Shown piece by piece: positions 19,984 through 27,560 of a stretch of 64,000 bases of DNA. Below the pieces are notes generated by a model. The model was given only the letters and a program-made list of their open reading frames with translations, had not been told where the DNA came from and made no database searches. The DNA comes from Lachnospiraceae bacterium RM5 (GTDB taxonomy: Bacteria > Bacillota > Clostridia > Lachnospirales > Lachnospiraceae). The first letter of the stretch is position 1, and every line of letters begins with the position of its first letter. The position numbers and the translations under genes were made by a program. The stretch is from the NCBI GenBank assembly GCA_900110975.1, contig FOFK01000011.1, forward strand, positions 1 through 64,000. Reading direction: 5' to 3'.

Positions 19984-20558
19984 ATAAAAGTAAATTTATT
20001 AAAGAATTAAAGTTAAGATTAAGAGGTCTTTCAAAAGAAGATTTAGATGATGCAATAAACTATTATGAAGAATATTTTTTGGATTCAGGCGTTGATGATG
20101 AAGAAGATGTTACGCAGATGGTTGGAGATCCAAAAGATGTAGCAAGAAAAATATTAGAAGAAACTCTTCAGAAACAGGATAAGAAAACAAAAGAAGAGGG
20201 TGGAGTTAAGAATTCCATGAAATCCGTATGGCTTGTGGTTTTAGGAATTTGTGCAGCACCAATAGCATTCCCAATCATTATTGTTCTTTTAGCAGTTTTA
20301 TTTGCAATAACAGTAACTGTTTTTTCAATATTTATAGCAGCAATGGCATGTGCAGTTTCTTTTGTAATCACAGGTATTGCAATGGTACCTGCCATAGCAT
20401 TTTCAAGTGGGGCACAGACTCTTATAATACTTGGAATTTCTCTTATTGGCATAGGACTTGGAATTTTATTATGCAGACTTTTTGTATTTGTATTTATGCT
20501 TATTGCAAGAGGAATTGTAGGTATATTCAGCAAAATATTTAAAAGGAGGGATAAGTAA
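19980..20558 (+). CDS. DUF1700 (HAAS-type) membrane protein
   Basis: 192 residues. The first 60 form a soluble helical domain (LRLRGLSKEDLDDAINYYEE, DEEDVTQMVGDPKDVARKIL), typical of DUF1700/HAAS proteins paired with PadR regulators. The rest is three or four membrane segments (about 80-180). It probably modulates PadR or senses the membrane. The stop overlaps the next start by one base. Confidence 0.87.
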   Translation: MNKSKFIKELKLRLRGLSKEDLDDAINYYEEYFLDSGVDDEEDVTQMVGDPKDVARKILEETLQKQDKKTKEEGGVKNSMKSVWLVVLGICAAPIAFPIIIVLLAVLFAITVTVFSIFIAAMACAVSFVITGIAMVPAIAFSSGAQTLIILGISLIGIGLGILLCRLFVFVFMLIARGIVGIFSKIFKRRDK

Positions 20559-21499
20559 TGAAAGTTGTAAAAAATATTATTACAGTAATAGCTGTATTTA
20601 TGATAATTGCAGGGATTGTATGTTTATCCATCGGAGTTAATAATGGTGGAAAAATATTTTTTGGAATAGATTATGCAAATAAAAAAATTGTTTATCCGAA
20701 TGATGATATAATAGAAAAAACATATGATTATGATGATTTTAAAAATTTAGAGATAAATGTGGATTGTATGAAACTTACTATTAAAGAGGGAAAAGAGTAC
20801 AAAGTAGCTTGTAAATATATGGATGATTTTAAACCGGAGATAGATTTGTCTGGAGATACATTAAAGATAACACAACGTTTAAAGGATAAATCGGTGACAG
20901 ACTTTGGAAGATTCTTGTCAGTATCAAAAAATGGTATTTCTTTTGGTAGTAATATCCTTGGTAACAGCGTGGAAATCACAATTCCAAAAGGCGAAAAGCT
21001 TGATAATATTAAGATAAATGCAAAAGCTGGTGACGTAAACCTTAATAGTTTTGAAGCAGATGAAATCAAAGCAGATTTAAAAGCAGGGGATTTGAAAGTA
21101 TCTGATATTAATGTTGATAATATGGAATTTACTTTAAATGCCGGAGATGTGAAGATAGATGAAATAGAAGGCAAAGATTTTAATATTAAGATTAACGCAG
21201 GTGATGTAAATCTTACACATGGAAAATTTGATAGTGTTAAGATAGATATGGACGCCGGAGATTTAGATATTGATAAAACTGATGCAGATGATTTTGATAT
21301 AAAACTTTCATCAGGCGATGTGGATGCCAGTTTCCCAGGCAAGGAAAAGGATTACAATGTTGATGTTAAATGTTCTGCAGGGGATTTGTCAGTAGATGGA
21401 GATGATGATCATGGTAATGATTACACATCAGATAATGATGCAGATAAAGATATTGTGATAAAATGTAGCTTTGGTGACATTGATGTAGACTTTGATTAA
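20558..21499 (+). CDS. DUF4097-family beta-strand repeat protein
   Basis: 313 residues: one N-terminal membrane segment (about 7-28) and an extracytoplasmic domain of alternating short beta repeats (INAKAGDVNLNSFEADEIKA, DLKAGDLKVSDINVDNMEF, LNAGDVKIDEIEGKDFNIK), the DUF4097 putative adhesin pattern. It is the third gene of the PadR-DUF1700-DUF4097 module. Its last 34 codons plus the terminator were duplicated 2407 bp downstream. Confidence 0.88.
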   Translation: MKVVKNIITVIAVFMIIAGIVCLSIGVNNGGKIFFGIDYANKKIVYPNDDIIEKTYDYDDFKNLEINVDCMKLTIKEGKEYKVACKYMDDFKPEIDLSGDTLKITQRLKDKSVTDFGRFLSVSKNGISFGSNILGNSVEITIPKGEKLDNIKINAKAGDVNLNSFEADEIKADLKAGDLKVSDINVDNMEFTLNAGDVKIDEIEGKDFNIKINAGDVNLTHGKFDSVKIDMDAGDLDIDKTDADDFDIKLSSGDVDASFPGKEKDYNVDVKCSAGDLSVDGDDDHGNDYTSDNDADKDIVIKCSFGDIDVDFD

Positions 21500-21538
21500 A
21501 GATATAAATATATTTAATTAATATAATTTGTTGAAGAT

Positions 21539-21585
21539 ATCCCAGGAAGAAATATATGTATGATTTCTTCCTGGGATTATTTTAA
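21539..21585 (+). terminator. Terminator of the PadR operon
   Basis: A perfect 15-bp stem (ATCCCAGGAAGAAAT and its complement) around a 9-base loop, followed by a weak T run. Confidence 0.8.
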
Positions 21586-21610
21586 CGTGTTTCGTATTTG
21601 TATGTTGAAG

Positions 21611-21661
<51 letters not shown>

Positions 21662-21810
21662 TGAAGGCCACGGCCGTATAATGGTGTAAATTACAATTAA
21701 ATAAAAGAGCCATTTGCTCACTCTTAAGGTATAATTATAATAACAAATGAAAATACATATTTTGTAATTGGAAGCTATAACAAATGAAGATACATATTTT
21801 GTAATTGGAA

Positions 21811-22025
21811 GCTATAAAAAAAAGCAAAGGCAGAAAAATTTATAGCCATTTTAATAAGAAAAAAGGTATATTTGGCAAGATGAAGCTATAAAAAATTAAA
21901 GATAGAAAAATTTATAGCCGATTGAAGAAGAAAAAGGGCATATTTAGTAAAAAAAAGCTATAAAAATAGCAAGGATAGAAGAAATTATAGTCTTTTTGAT
22001 TTGGATAAAAAAAGGACTGCATAAT
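21811..22025 (+). repeat. Three tandem 72-74-bp hairpin units
   Basis: Units begin at 21811, 21885 and 21957. Each has GCTATAAA paired with TTTATAGC (or a variant) around an A-rich loop, followed by an A-rich spacer. They precede promoter A. A related 36-bp repeat (ACATATTTTGTAATTGGAAG) occurs twice just before. The same array recurs at 24102-24312. With the terminator, microsatellite and promoter A this accounts for the 21500-22267 gap. Confidence 0.75.
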
Positions 22026-22088
22026 CATTATAATTAACATCAGATAATTGATGCTACTACAGTGCTGGAAAATGGTTTAAAAAATAAC

Positions 22089-22173
22089 ATTCGTCGACGA
22101 ATATTACCGTTCGTCGTGAAATCCGCCATTTCGTCGCAAAGTTGTTGAAATGAAAAGAATAAATTGATATTGT
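22089..22173 (+). promoter_or_regulatory. LytTR-type bacteriocin promoter A (triple box)
   Basis: TCGTCG boxes begin at 22091, 22111 and 22131, a 20-bp period. TATTGT follows at 22168-22173, 37 bp after the start of the last box. The first box is half of the palindrome ATTCGTCGACGAAT. The downstream region keeps the island's shared leader and AGGAGG, but no precursor peptide follows; the next good gene is at 22268. Confidence 0.75.
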
Positions 22174-22267
22174 GGTTAGTGTAAAAAACATGAATTGATT
22201 GCAAATATTTTAGGAGGAAAAATATTGCAAGTAAAAATAAAATCATATGGTAATGTAAGGAGAAGAG

Positions 22268-22432
22268 ATGAGAAAAATAATAATAAATATATTGTTGGTT
22301 TTGCTAGCAGTTATAGGGATATGGAGTAATCATTATTTAGAGGAATATAAAATAATTTCTAATATGTCTGTGGGGCTTATAGGCATAATTGCATTAGTAA
22401 AAGAAGATATGGTACGAAAGAAAAAAAGCTGA
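22268..22432 (+). CDS. Small one- or two-helix membrane protein (54 aa)
   Basis: I recognise no family. AAGGAGAAG precedes the ATG. Residues 4-19 (IIINILLVLLAVIGIW) form a clear membrane helix and NMSVGLIGIIALV a weaker second one; the C-terminus is basic. It follows promoter A where a bacteriocin precursor would be expected, so it is an immunity-protein candidate by position. Confidence 0.65.
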   Translation: MRKIIINILLVLLAVIGIWSNHYLEEYKIISNMSVGLIGIIALVKEDMVRKKKS

Positions 22433-22496
22433 TTCAAAAGATAGGCTAACGAAAAATGGCAATATACATTGATAATGTGGAGGTAAATAGAAAATT

Positions 22497-22721
22497 ATGA
22501 AATTGATTATTTTTATATTTGATTGGTATATTATGTTTATGTTGGCGTTTTGTTTATTTATGGATGATGGAGATGTATTTTTTTTCCTTACAATAATATT
22601 AGCTATAATAACACAGATTATAGCTATATCTGAGGAATCAAAAAAAGAAAAAATGAAAAGGAATAAAGAAGATAATAATGTTCAAAATCCCAAAATAATT
22701 GAAAACAACTTGAAAGATTGA
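22497..22721 (+). CDS. Small membrane protein, immunity candidate (74 aa)
   Basis: Two membrane helices (about 2-20 and 27-45: FFFLTIILAIITQIIAI) and a charged C-terminal tail. It is clearly paralogous to the 67-residue protein at 30766: both share the F-FMD-G-VF-FL-I-A-ITQIIAIS-ESKKEK pattern. GGAGGT precedes the start. Paired copies in a bacteriocin island suggest immunity, but this is inferred from context. Confidence 0.75.
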   Translation: MKLIIFIFDWYIMFMLAFCLFMDDGDVFFFLTIILAIITQIIAISEESKKEKMKRNKEDNNVQNPKIIENNLKD

Positions 22722-22746
22722 TTGTAAACAAAAAAATTTTATTTAA

Positions 22747-22813
22747 ATGATAAGTAAAAAAATAAGTATGGCCAAAGAAATAGATATTGAATCTTTAATA
22801 AATAATAAATTGA
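22747..22813 (+). pseudogene. Vestige of a paralogue of the gene at 26329
   Basis: In one frame this reads KKISMAKEIDIESLINNK, matching the C-terminal EKISIAKEIEIESSIDDK of the 281-residue membrane protein at 26329-27174. The rest of that gene is absent. It marks an earlier duplication and deletion. Confidence 0.75.
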
Positions 22814-22863
22814 TACTTTTTTATACGGCCGTGGCCGTTAGTGGAATATGAGGAAATGATGAT

Positions 22864-23055
22864 ATGAAAAAAAGAGGACTGGATTATTTTATTGGTTATA
22901 CAATAAGCATGATTTTTTCAACAAAATACATAATGAAATATGGTATAAGTTATAGAGGAATATTGATGGTTGTGCTTATTGAAACAATTTTTTTGGTAGC
23001 ATTCAACATTTATAGCATAGTAAAGAATAAAATTAAAAGAAGGGCAAATAAATGA
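22864..23055 (+). CDS. Small two-helix membrane protein (63 aa)
   Basis: Two hydrophobic stretches (about 9-20 and 31-52: GILMVVLIETIFLVAFNIYS) and a basic tail. It resembles the 59-residue protein at 31627 in length, layout and the second helix. Its stop overlaps the next start (ATGA), tying it to the HExxH protein. Immunity or accessory role inferred from position. Confidence 0.65.
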   Translation: MKKRGLDYFIGYTISMIFSTKYIMKYGISYRGILMVVLIETIFLVAFNIYSIVKNKIKRRANK

Positions 23056-23663
23056 AAATATTGGAAATTTTATTGCTTTTTTATGCTCATATTGCACTTC
23101 ATGAAATATGCCATGCTGTGTTTTTTGTGGTACAAAGATCGGGTATTAGCAAAATATATATTTTTCCAATTGAAATAAATTTTTCTACCAAAACAACTTA
23201 TAAGCTTAAAGTGGAAAGAAAATATTGTGGAATGGTTATACCTAGACTAAAAAAATTTGATAGTAAAACCAGATTAAAGTGTGAAATTGCAATCATAGCT
23301 CCGTCTTGTTTTCATTTGATTTTGGGAATTGCTAGTTTGATTTTGTCATCTAGAAATCAATCGGATTTTTGGCTATTAGTTGCAACTATTAATTTCTTTA
23401 TGCTATTGCAGGGATTTTATGAAAAAAATAGTGTAAATGGAGATGTGCAGGGCACTATAAAAATTTGGGAAAATTATTATAACTATATTTTCTTTTTGAC
23501 ATTTGTTTTCGTGAATGATAGCGAGATAAATATGGATTTCTACAATTTCCTAAATGGAGAATTAGAAAAATTATTAGAAAATGATGATATAAGGGATAAA
23601 AGAGAAGAAATACAAAAATCTTTAATTGAAGTCAATAAGAAGAAAAATTCATTATTTTTTTGA
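23052..23663 (+). CDS. M50-like HExxH membrane protein
   Basis: 203 residues. The first helix carries HIALHEICHAVFF, a zinc-metallopeptidase HExxH motif (His17, Glu18, His21) inside a membrane segment, as in M50/site-2 proteases. Two more hydrophobic segments follow (about 85-100 and 105-122), then NGDVQGTIKIW, whose Asp could be the third metal ligand. The C-terminus is charged. In a bacteriocin island it could be an immunity protein, a peptide-processing protease or a regulator protease. A 24-bp fragment of a paralogue survives at 27184. Confidence 0.65.
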   Translation: MKILEILLLFYAHIALHEICHAVFFVVQRSGISKIYIFPIEINFSTKTTYKLKVERKYCGMVIPRLKKFDSKTRLKCEIAIIAPSCFHLILGIASLILSSRNQSDFWLLVATINFFMLLQGFYEKNSVNGDVQGTIKIWENYYNYIFFLTFVFVNDSEINMDFYNFLNGELEKLLENDDIRDKREEIQKSLIEVNKKKNSLFF

Positions 23664-23672
23664 ATTATTATG

Positions 23673-23739
23673 CATTTCGTCGTGGAATAAGTCATTTCGT
23701 CGCAAAGTTGTTGAAATGAAAAAAATAAATTGATATTGT
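23673..23739 (+). promoter_or_regulatory. LytTR-type bacteriocin promoter B (double box)
   Basis: TCGTCG boxes at 23677 and 23697 (20-bp period) and TATTGT at 23734, again 37 bp after the last box start. An AGGAGG follows, but the sequence then joins a duplicated DUF4097 gene end at 23803, so this promoter drives no intact precursor. Confidence 0.75.
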
Positions 23740-23802
23740 GATTAGTGTAAAAAACATGAATTGATTGCAAATATTTTAGGAGGAAAAATAATTTATATAA
23801 TT

Positions 23803-23906
23803 ATGGAGATGATGATCATGGTAATGATTACATATCGGATAATGATGCAGATAAAGATATTGTGATTAAATACAGCTTTGGTTACATTGATGTAGATTTT
23901 GATTAA
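23803..23906 (+). pseudogene. Duplicated 3' end of the DUF4097 gene
   Basis: In frame it reads GDDDHGNDYISDNDADKDIV and on to the same stop as 21396-21499, with three visible substitutions. The rest of the gene is absent. It is the left end of a duplicated block that continues through a terminator, hairpin repeats and promoter C. The 23664-24503 gap is filled by promoter B, this fragment and that block. Confidence 0.9.
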
Positions 23907-23949
23907 AGATATATAAATATATTTAATTAATATAATTTGTTGAAGATAG

Positions 23950-23992
23950 CCCCGGAAGAAATGTATGTATGATTTCTTCCGGAGATTTTTTT
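23950..23992 (+). terminator. Duplicated terminator copy
   Basis: Copy of the terminator at 21539. One base pair has changed on both sides (A-T to C-G), keeping the stem; one new mismatch has appeared. The T run is longer (eight Ts) than in the parent. Confidence 0.75.
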
Positions 23993-24101
23993 AACGTGTT
24001 TTCGTATTTGTATGTTGAAGTTAATTAGTTATGAAAAATGAAAATACATATTTTGTAATTGAAAGCTATGAAAAATGAAAACACATGTTATGTAATTGAA
24101 A

Positions 24102-24312
24102 GCTATAAAAAAATTAAAGGCAGAAAAATTTATAGTCATTTTAATAAGAAAAAAGGCATATTTGGCAAGATGAAGCTATAAAAAAATTAAAGATAGAAAA
24201 ATTTATAGCCGATTGAAGAAGAAAAAGGGCATATTTAGTAAAAAAAAGCTATAAAAATAGCAAAGATAGAAGAAATTATAGTCTTTTTGATTTGAATATA
24301 AAAAAGGACCGC
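24102..24312 (+). repeat. Second copy of the three-unit hairpin array
   Basis: Units start near 24102, 24175 and 24248 and match those at 21811-22025 with scattered substitutions. Part of the duplicated block ending in promoter C. Confidence 0.75.
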
Positions 24313-24379
24313 ATAACCATTATAATTAACATCAGATAATTGATGCTACCACAGTGCTGGAAAATGGTTTAAAAAATAA

Positions 24380-24465
24380 CATTCGTCGACGAATGTTACC
24401 GTTCGTCGTGGAATCCGCCATTTCGTCGCAAAGTTGTTGAAATGAAAAAAATAAATTGATATTGT
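24380..24465 (+). promoter_or_regulatory. LytTR-type bacteriocin promoter C (triple box)
   Basis: TCGTCG boxes at 24383, 24403 and 24423 (20-bp period), TATTGT at 24460 (37 bp after the last box start). The first box lies in the perfect 16-bp palindrome CATTCGTCGACGAATG. It leads into the leader-deleted precursor. Confidence 0.8.
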
Positions 24466-24503
24466 GGTTGATGTAAAAATCATGATTTAATTACAAAAAA
24501 TTT

Positions 24504-24680
24504 TTAGGAGGAGGGATAAAGGCTTCTCTAAAATTGTGGGGAGTAACAATTAAATTTTCTGGCAGAGATGCTGAAGGATTGGCATGGGCTTTAGCAACAG
24601 GTTCTGGAGCAGCATGGCTTGCTGCTGAGCTGGGAGCACCATCGGTTGTTGGAGGTGTTGGATTTCATAGGAATTCTTAA
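24504..24680 (+). pseudogene. Leader-deleted class II bacteriocin precursor
   Basis: The open frame runs L-G-G then GIKASLKLWG, VTIKFSGRDAEGLAWALATG, SGAAWLAAELGAPSVVGG and VGFHRNS, then stop. Small-residue and GxxxG-rich, this looks like a mature pore-forming bacteriocin. There is no start codon or leader: the AGGAGGA ribosome site of promoter C is fused directly to what should be the Gly-Gly codons. The leader was probably lost by recombination between those similar short sequences. The C-terminus may also be truncated. It should not be made as a secreted peptide. Confidence 0.75.
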
Positions 24681-24750
24681 GTTAATCAATATACATGGGT
24701 TGGATGGATATTTTATAGATTGGAGTGAAGTGTTGATAATAAAAGGTATT

Positions 24751-24909
24751 ATGAAAAAATTATTGAGAATAATTGGTATAATTGATTCTTTAGCAATAAT
24801 TGTGTTTGCAGTTTTATTCTTTACTGGAATACATAATTTTATAAAGTTGTTGCCTATAATGTTAGGTGTTCTATGTATAGTGACTTTTTTAAGTGAAAAA
24901 ATGAAATAA
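24751..24909 (+). CDS. Small two-helix membrane protein (52 aa)
   Basis: Starts MKKLLRIIGIIDSLAIIV and has two membrane helices (about 8-25 and 30-46). The frame is open further upstream but that part overlaps the dead precursor and lacks a ribosome site. AAAAGG precedes the ATG at short spacing. Probably the immunity gene of the dead precursor, by position only. Confidence 0.55.
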   Translation: MKKLLRIIGIIDSLAIIVFAVLFFTGIHNFIKLLPIMLGVLCIVTFLSEKMK

Positions 24910-24965
24910 GTATAACATAAAATGGGACTATGTATTCTTTTGGCTAAATTTGTGAGAGTTGTAAA

Positions 24966-25718
24966 ATGAAAAAAATGGATTTTTGTTTTTTGATATCTAA
25001 TATCATTTTTTATATAGGAATTTTTATAGTTGATTACTTGTATATCATCGATAATAATACGTTTATGTGGCTTATAGCCGAAGGCTTAACAATTGTTGGT
25101 ATCTTAGGAATATGTACGATACCTGATATGATGATAAATAATGGAATAGAAAATATTAGTATTAGATTAGTGAGATATACCATAATTATAAAATATATAA
25201 TATTTATTATTTTATATTCATTATTAGATAAATTTTTTGTACAGGTAAATATCATAATGATTTTGGGTTTGGTAATAGATGTTGTTTTGGAATATTTTTT
25301 ATTAAAACAAATACGAAATACAAACGTTGATATTTATGATTTTATAAGATTTGTAAAACAAATTGATACAGCGTGTACTGACAGCGTTATGAAAATTTTT
25401 TTCTTTTATGCAGTTGGATTTATTTTTTATTTTAATATGAATGGAAGTGCAGTTGAAAGAATAGCTGGATTTGTAGGATGCTTTATATTACATGTTTATG
25501 TATCAGAAAGTATAATAAAAAAAATCAGACAAGTTTTGAAAGTTAAACTATATAAAATTAGATTATTGATTTGGGCTTTATTTTTAATGACTGTTCTATG
25601 TGTTAATTTAAAATATGAAATGATTGTCTATTCATTAATTGGTACATATTGGATGATAATTGTGGATTTGTTACAAGATAAAAAAACATCTTTGATAAAT
25701 AGAAAATTTTTTCAATGA
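24966..25718 (+). CDS. Polytopic membrane protein, immunity candidate (250 aa)
   Basis: About seven hydrophobic segments with short charged loops; no motif I recognise. It lies between the dead precursor and promoter D, reads the same way as its neighbours and is notably AT-rich. It may protect the cell from a bacteriocin or be an unrelated cargo gene. Confidence 0.6.
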   Translation: MKKMDFCFLISNIIFYIGIFIVDYLYIIDNNTFMWLIAEGLTIVGILGICTIPDMMINNGIENISIRLVRYTIIIKYIIFIILYSLLDKFFVQVNIIMILGLVIDVVLEYFLLKQIRNTNVDIYDFIRFVKQIDTACTDSVMKIFFFYAVGFIFYFNMNGSAVERIAGFVGCFILHVYVSESIIKKIRQVLKVKLYKIRLLIWALFLMTVLCVNLKYEMIVYSLIGTYWMIIVDLLQDKKTSLINRKFFQ

Positions 25719-25781
25719 TTTTTTTGAAGCATATTTTATGGAATCACTTCTGGTTCAATGGCTAGAAGTGATTTTATTATG

Positions 25782-25848
25782 CATTTCGTCGTGAAATCTG
25801 TCATTTCGTCGCAAAGTTGTTGAAATGAAAAAAATAAATTGATATTGT
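25782..25848 (+). promoter_or_regulatory. LytTR-type bacteriocin promoter D (double box)
   Basis: TCGTCG boxes at 25786 and 25806 (20-bp period) and TATTGT at 25843 (37 bp after the last box start). A conserved stretch with AAAGTTGTTGAAAT lies between boxes and -10. It feeds the intact precursor at 25906 through a TTAGGAGG ribosome site. Confidence 0.85.
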
Positions 25849-25905
25849 GATTGATGTAAAAATCATGATTTAATTACAAATATTTTTTTAGGAGGAAAGA
25901 AAACG

Positions 25906-26295
25906 ATGGAAATGTGTTATGATGGAGCATTAGTTATGCCATCAAATTATGTTGTAATGAATGACGAGGAGATGTGTTATTTAGAAGGGGGAAAGAAATT
26001 AGCATATATTTCTAATAAAGCATTAAAGGCTGTAATATGTGGCTGCGTATTTGATCCAATTGGAGCGACATTAGTTGGACTTGGAATAAGAAAAGCTGTT
26101 TGTTTTGTAGCAGCAAAGTTTACAGCTGTTTGTACTAGATTGGGTTCTTTAGGCGGTGCAGTTGGTGCTGCAATAGGATTTATATGTGGAGCACTAACAG
26201 CGGCAAGTATTGCAACAACAATTGTTGACGCGTTATGGAATGGAGAGGGAATAGAAATTGGTTTTACGTGGAGACCATATATAGACGCAAAATAA
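25906..26295 (+). CDS. Double-glycine-leader bacteriocin precursor (129 aa)
   Basis: The leader, 29 residues (MEMCYDGALVMPSNYVVMND then EEMCYLEGG), ends in Gly-Gly, the cleavage site for C39-peptidase exporters. It is shared with the peptides at 30615 and 35013. The core has 100 residues, large for class II, with five Cys, a glycine-rich hydrophobic stretch (GSLGGAVGAAIGFICGALTA) containing GxxxG, and a polar tail with WRPYIDAK. It is preceded by promoter D and a strong ribosome site. Probably exported by the ABC transporter at 27627 and acts on the membrane of related bacteria. The core matches no bacteriocin I know. Confidence 0.85.
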   Translation: MEMCYDGALVMPSNYVVMNDEEMCYLEGGKKLAYISNKALKAVICGCVFDPIGATLVGLGIRKAVCFVAAKFTAVCTRLGSLGGAVGAAIGFICGALTAASIATTIVDALWNGEGIEIGFTWRPYIDAK

Positions 26296-26328
26296 AATAA
26301 ATTTGATTTTTTAAAGGTAGGCATGTGT

Positions 26329-27174
26329 ATGATAAGAAAATATGAATATACTATTTTAAACATTATTTTTTTCTTGCTTTTATTATTTAATAATTTCGTT
26401 ATTATTCGTTTTGGACCAGACATTTTGATTCATGTGACTATTGTGATTGTCTTGTTTTTAACATATAGAGAAAAGGATAGATTTGATAAAAAGAAATACT
26501 GGTTGATTTCTTGCTTTTCTTTTTTTATAAAAATTTTTATGTTGATTATACAATGTATATACATAAATAATAAATTAGATATGAAAATTTATATAATTAC
26601 AGAAGTTTTATGTAGTGTATCTGCAATTTTATGTGAGAGCTATGTACGTGGACATATAAAAAAGATTGAGAGACAATCATATGATGATAAAGTGTTTAAG
26701 AAAAAAAATATAGATAATTATTATAAAAAAAAGTATGAAGAATATAAATTAATTAGTCCTGTAATAAGATTCGATGATAAAAGTGAAATTGATAAAAAAA
26801 TGAAAAGGACTTTTATGTCAGGGTTTCAAACAATTATAGTTGCTTTATCTTTTATAGTGATTTATATTATGCAATTTTTGAATAAAAATATTTTTGATGA
26901 AAGAAAAATATCAATAGTTGTAATGATATGTTTATTAGTAATTAACTTAATTGTGTTGATTAAAGCCTTGAAAAGTAATTTGATAATTTCTATATGCACA
27001 TGCTTATCTCTTATAATTTTATATTGGGGAGAAGTGTTTTTTTGGTTTAAGATGGATGATATAAGAGTGCTAATATGGACTTTTTCAATGGTGTTTTTAA
27101 TACCTTTGATAAATGAAAAAATAAGTATAGCTAAAGAAATAGAGATTGAGTCTTCAATAGATGATAAAAATTAG
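26329..27174 (+). CDS. Polytopic membrane protein, immunity candidate (281 aa)
   Basis: ATG 26329 fits the AAAGGTAGG ribosome site; an ATG six bases earlier is too near. Four N-terminal and four C-terminal hydrophobic segments surround a basic loop (residues about 100-165). No recognised family. It directly follows the intact precursor, where an immunity gene is expected, and a fragment of a paralogue survives at 22747. Its last bases carry the ribosome-site sequence also found before the exporter gene. Confidence 0.6.
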   Translation: MIRKYEYTILNIIFFLLLLFNNFVIIRFGPDILIHVTIVIVLFLTYREKDRFDKKKYWLISCFSFFIKIFMLIIQCIYINNKLDMKIYIITEVLCSVSAILCESYVRGHIKKIERQSYDDKVFKKKNIDNYYKKKYEEYKLISPVIRFDDKSEIDKKMKRTFMSGFQTIIVALSFIVIYIMQFLNKNIFDERKISIVVMICLLVINLIVLIKALKSNLIISICTCLSLIILYWGEVFFWFKMDDIRVLIWTFSMVFLIPLINEKISIAKEIEIESSIDDKN

Positions 27175-27183
27175 GTGGAAACA

Positions 27184-27207
27184 GTGCAGGGCGTTATAAA
27201 AATCTGG
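27184..27207 (+). pseudogene. 24-bp relic of the M50-like gene
   Basis: Matches 23445-23468 at 21 of 24 positions and reads VQGVIKIW before a stop. It lies in a 143-bp gap that otherwise shows nothing. Confidence 0.55.
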
Positions 27208-27317
27208 TAAAACTGGATAGTAATATGTATTGTACTTGTACTTGGCAGGTACAGTGCATATTCATATGATAATTTGGATTATAAAAATGGTATAAATATT
27301 TCAGAAGGAGATATTGA

Positions 27318-27560
27318 ATGGGAAATTATATATGTTCTTTTTTTGTTTTTGGAATATATATTTTCTTAGAAACAAAATTAAAAAACAGACAAAATAATAT
27401 TCTTTGGTTTTATATTTTGTTTATGTTTATTGGTGCAATAGGATTGTTTAGCGTTAATTATTTTAAACATTATTTGCTAGAAAATTTTTTTCTATTAGTT
27501 ATATGTTATTCGGAAATTGAAATTTTTAAATATTATTGGAAATTACTGAAAAAACCATAA
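27318..27560 (+). CDS. Small membrane protein (80 aa)
   Basis: Three hydrophobic stretches (about 5-17, 28-46 and 55-65) and a basic C-terminus; no recognised family. AGGAG lies seven bases before the ATG. It sits inside a 420-bp insert flanked by 18-bp direct repeats (27164 and 27604). Immunity role possible by context. Confidence 0.6.
   Translation: MGNYICSFFVFGIYIFLETKLKNRQNNILWFYILFMFIGAIGLFSVNYFKHYLLENFFLLVICYSEIEIFKYYWKLLKKP

Larger units (their letters stand above)
21666..22836. repeat. 16-bp perfect inverted repeats around a 1.1-kb segment
   Basis: GGCCACGGCCGTATAA at 21666-21681 is exactly complementary to 22821-22836. Both are GC-rich islands in AT-rich DNA. Between them lie the hairpin repeats, promoter A and two small membrane genes. 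Confidence 0.7.

Noticed and set aside
22040-22246. Minus-strand ORF over promoter A
   Set aside because: It spans a regulatory region, recurs over promoter B only because that DNA is duplicated, and has no coding features.
23803-23865. 20-codon ATG ORF after promoter B (MEMMIMVMITYRIM...)
   Set aside because: It is an out-of-frame reading of the duplicated DUF4097 gene end; the Met run comes from GATGAT repeats.
24619-24750. Longer 96-residue version of the small membrane protein at 24751
   Set aside because: The extra N-terminal part overlaps the bacteriocin core in another frame and has no ribosome site.
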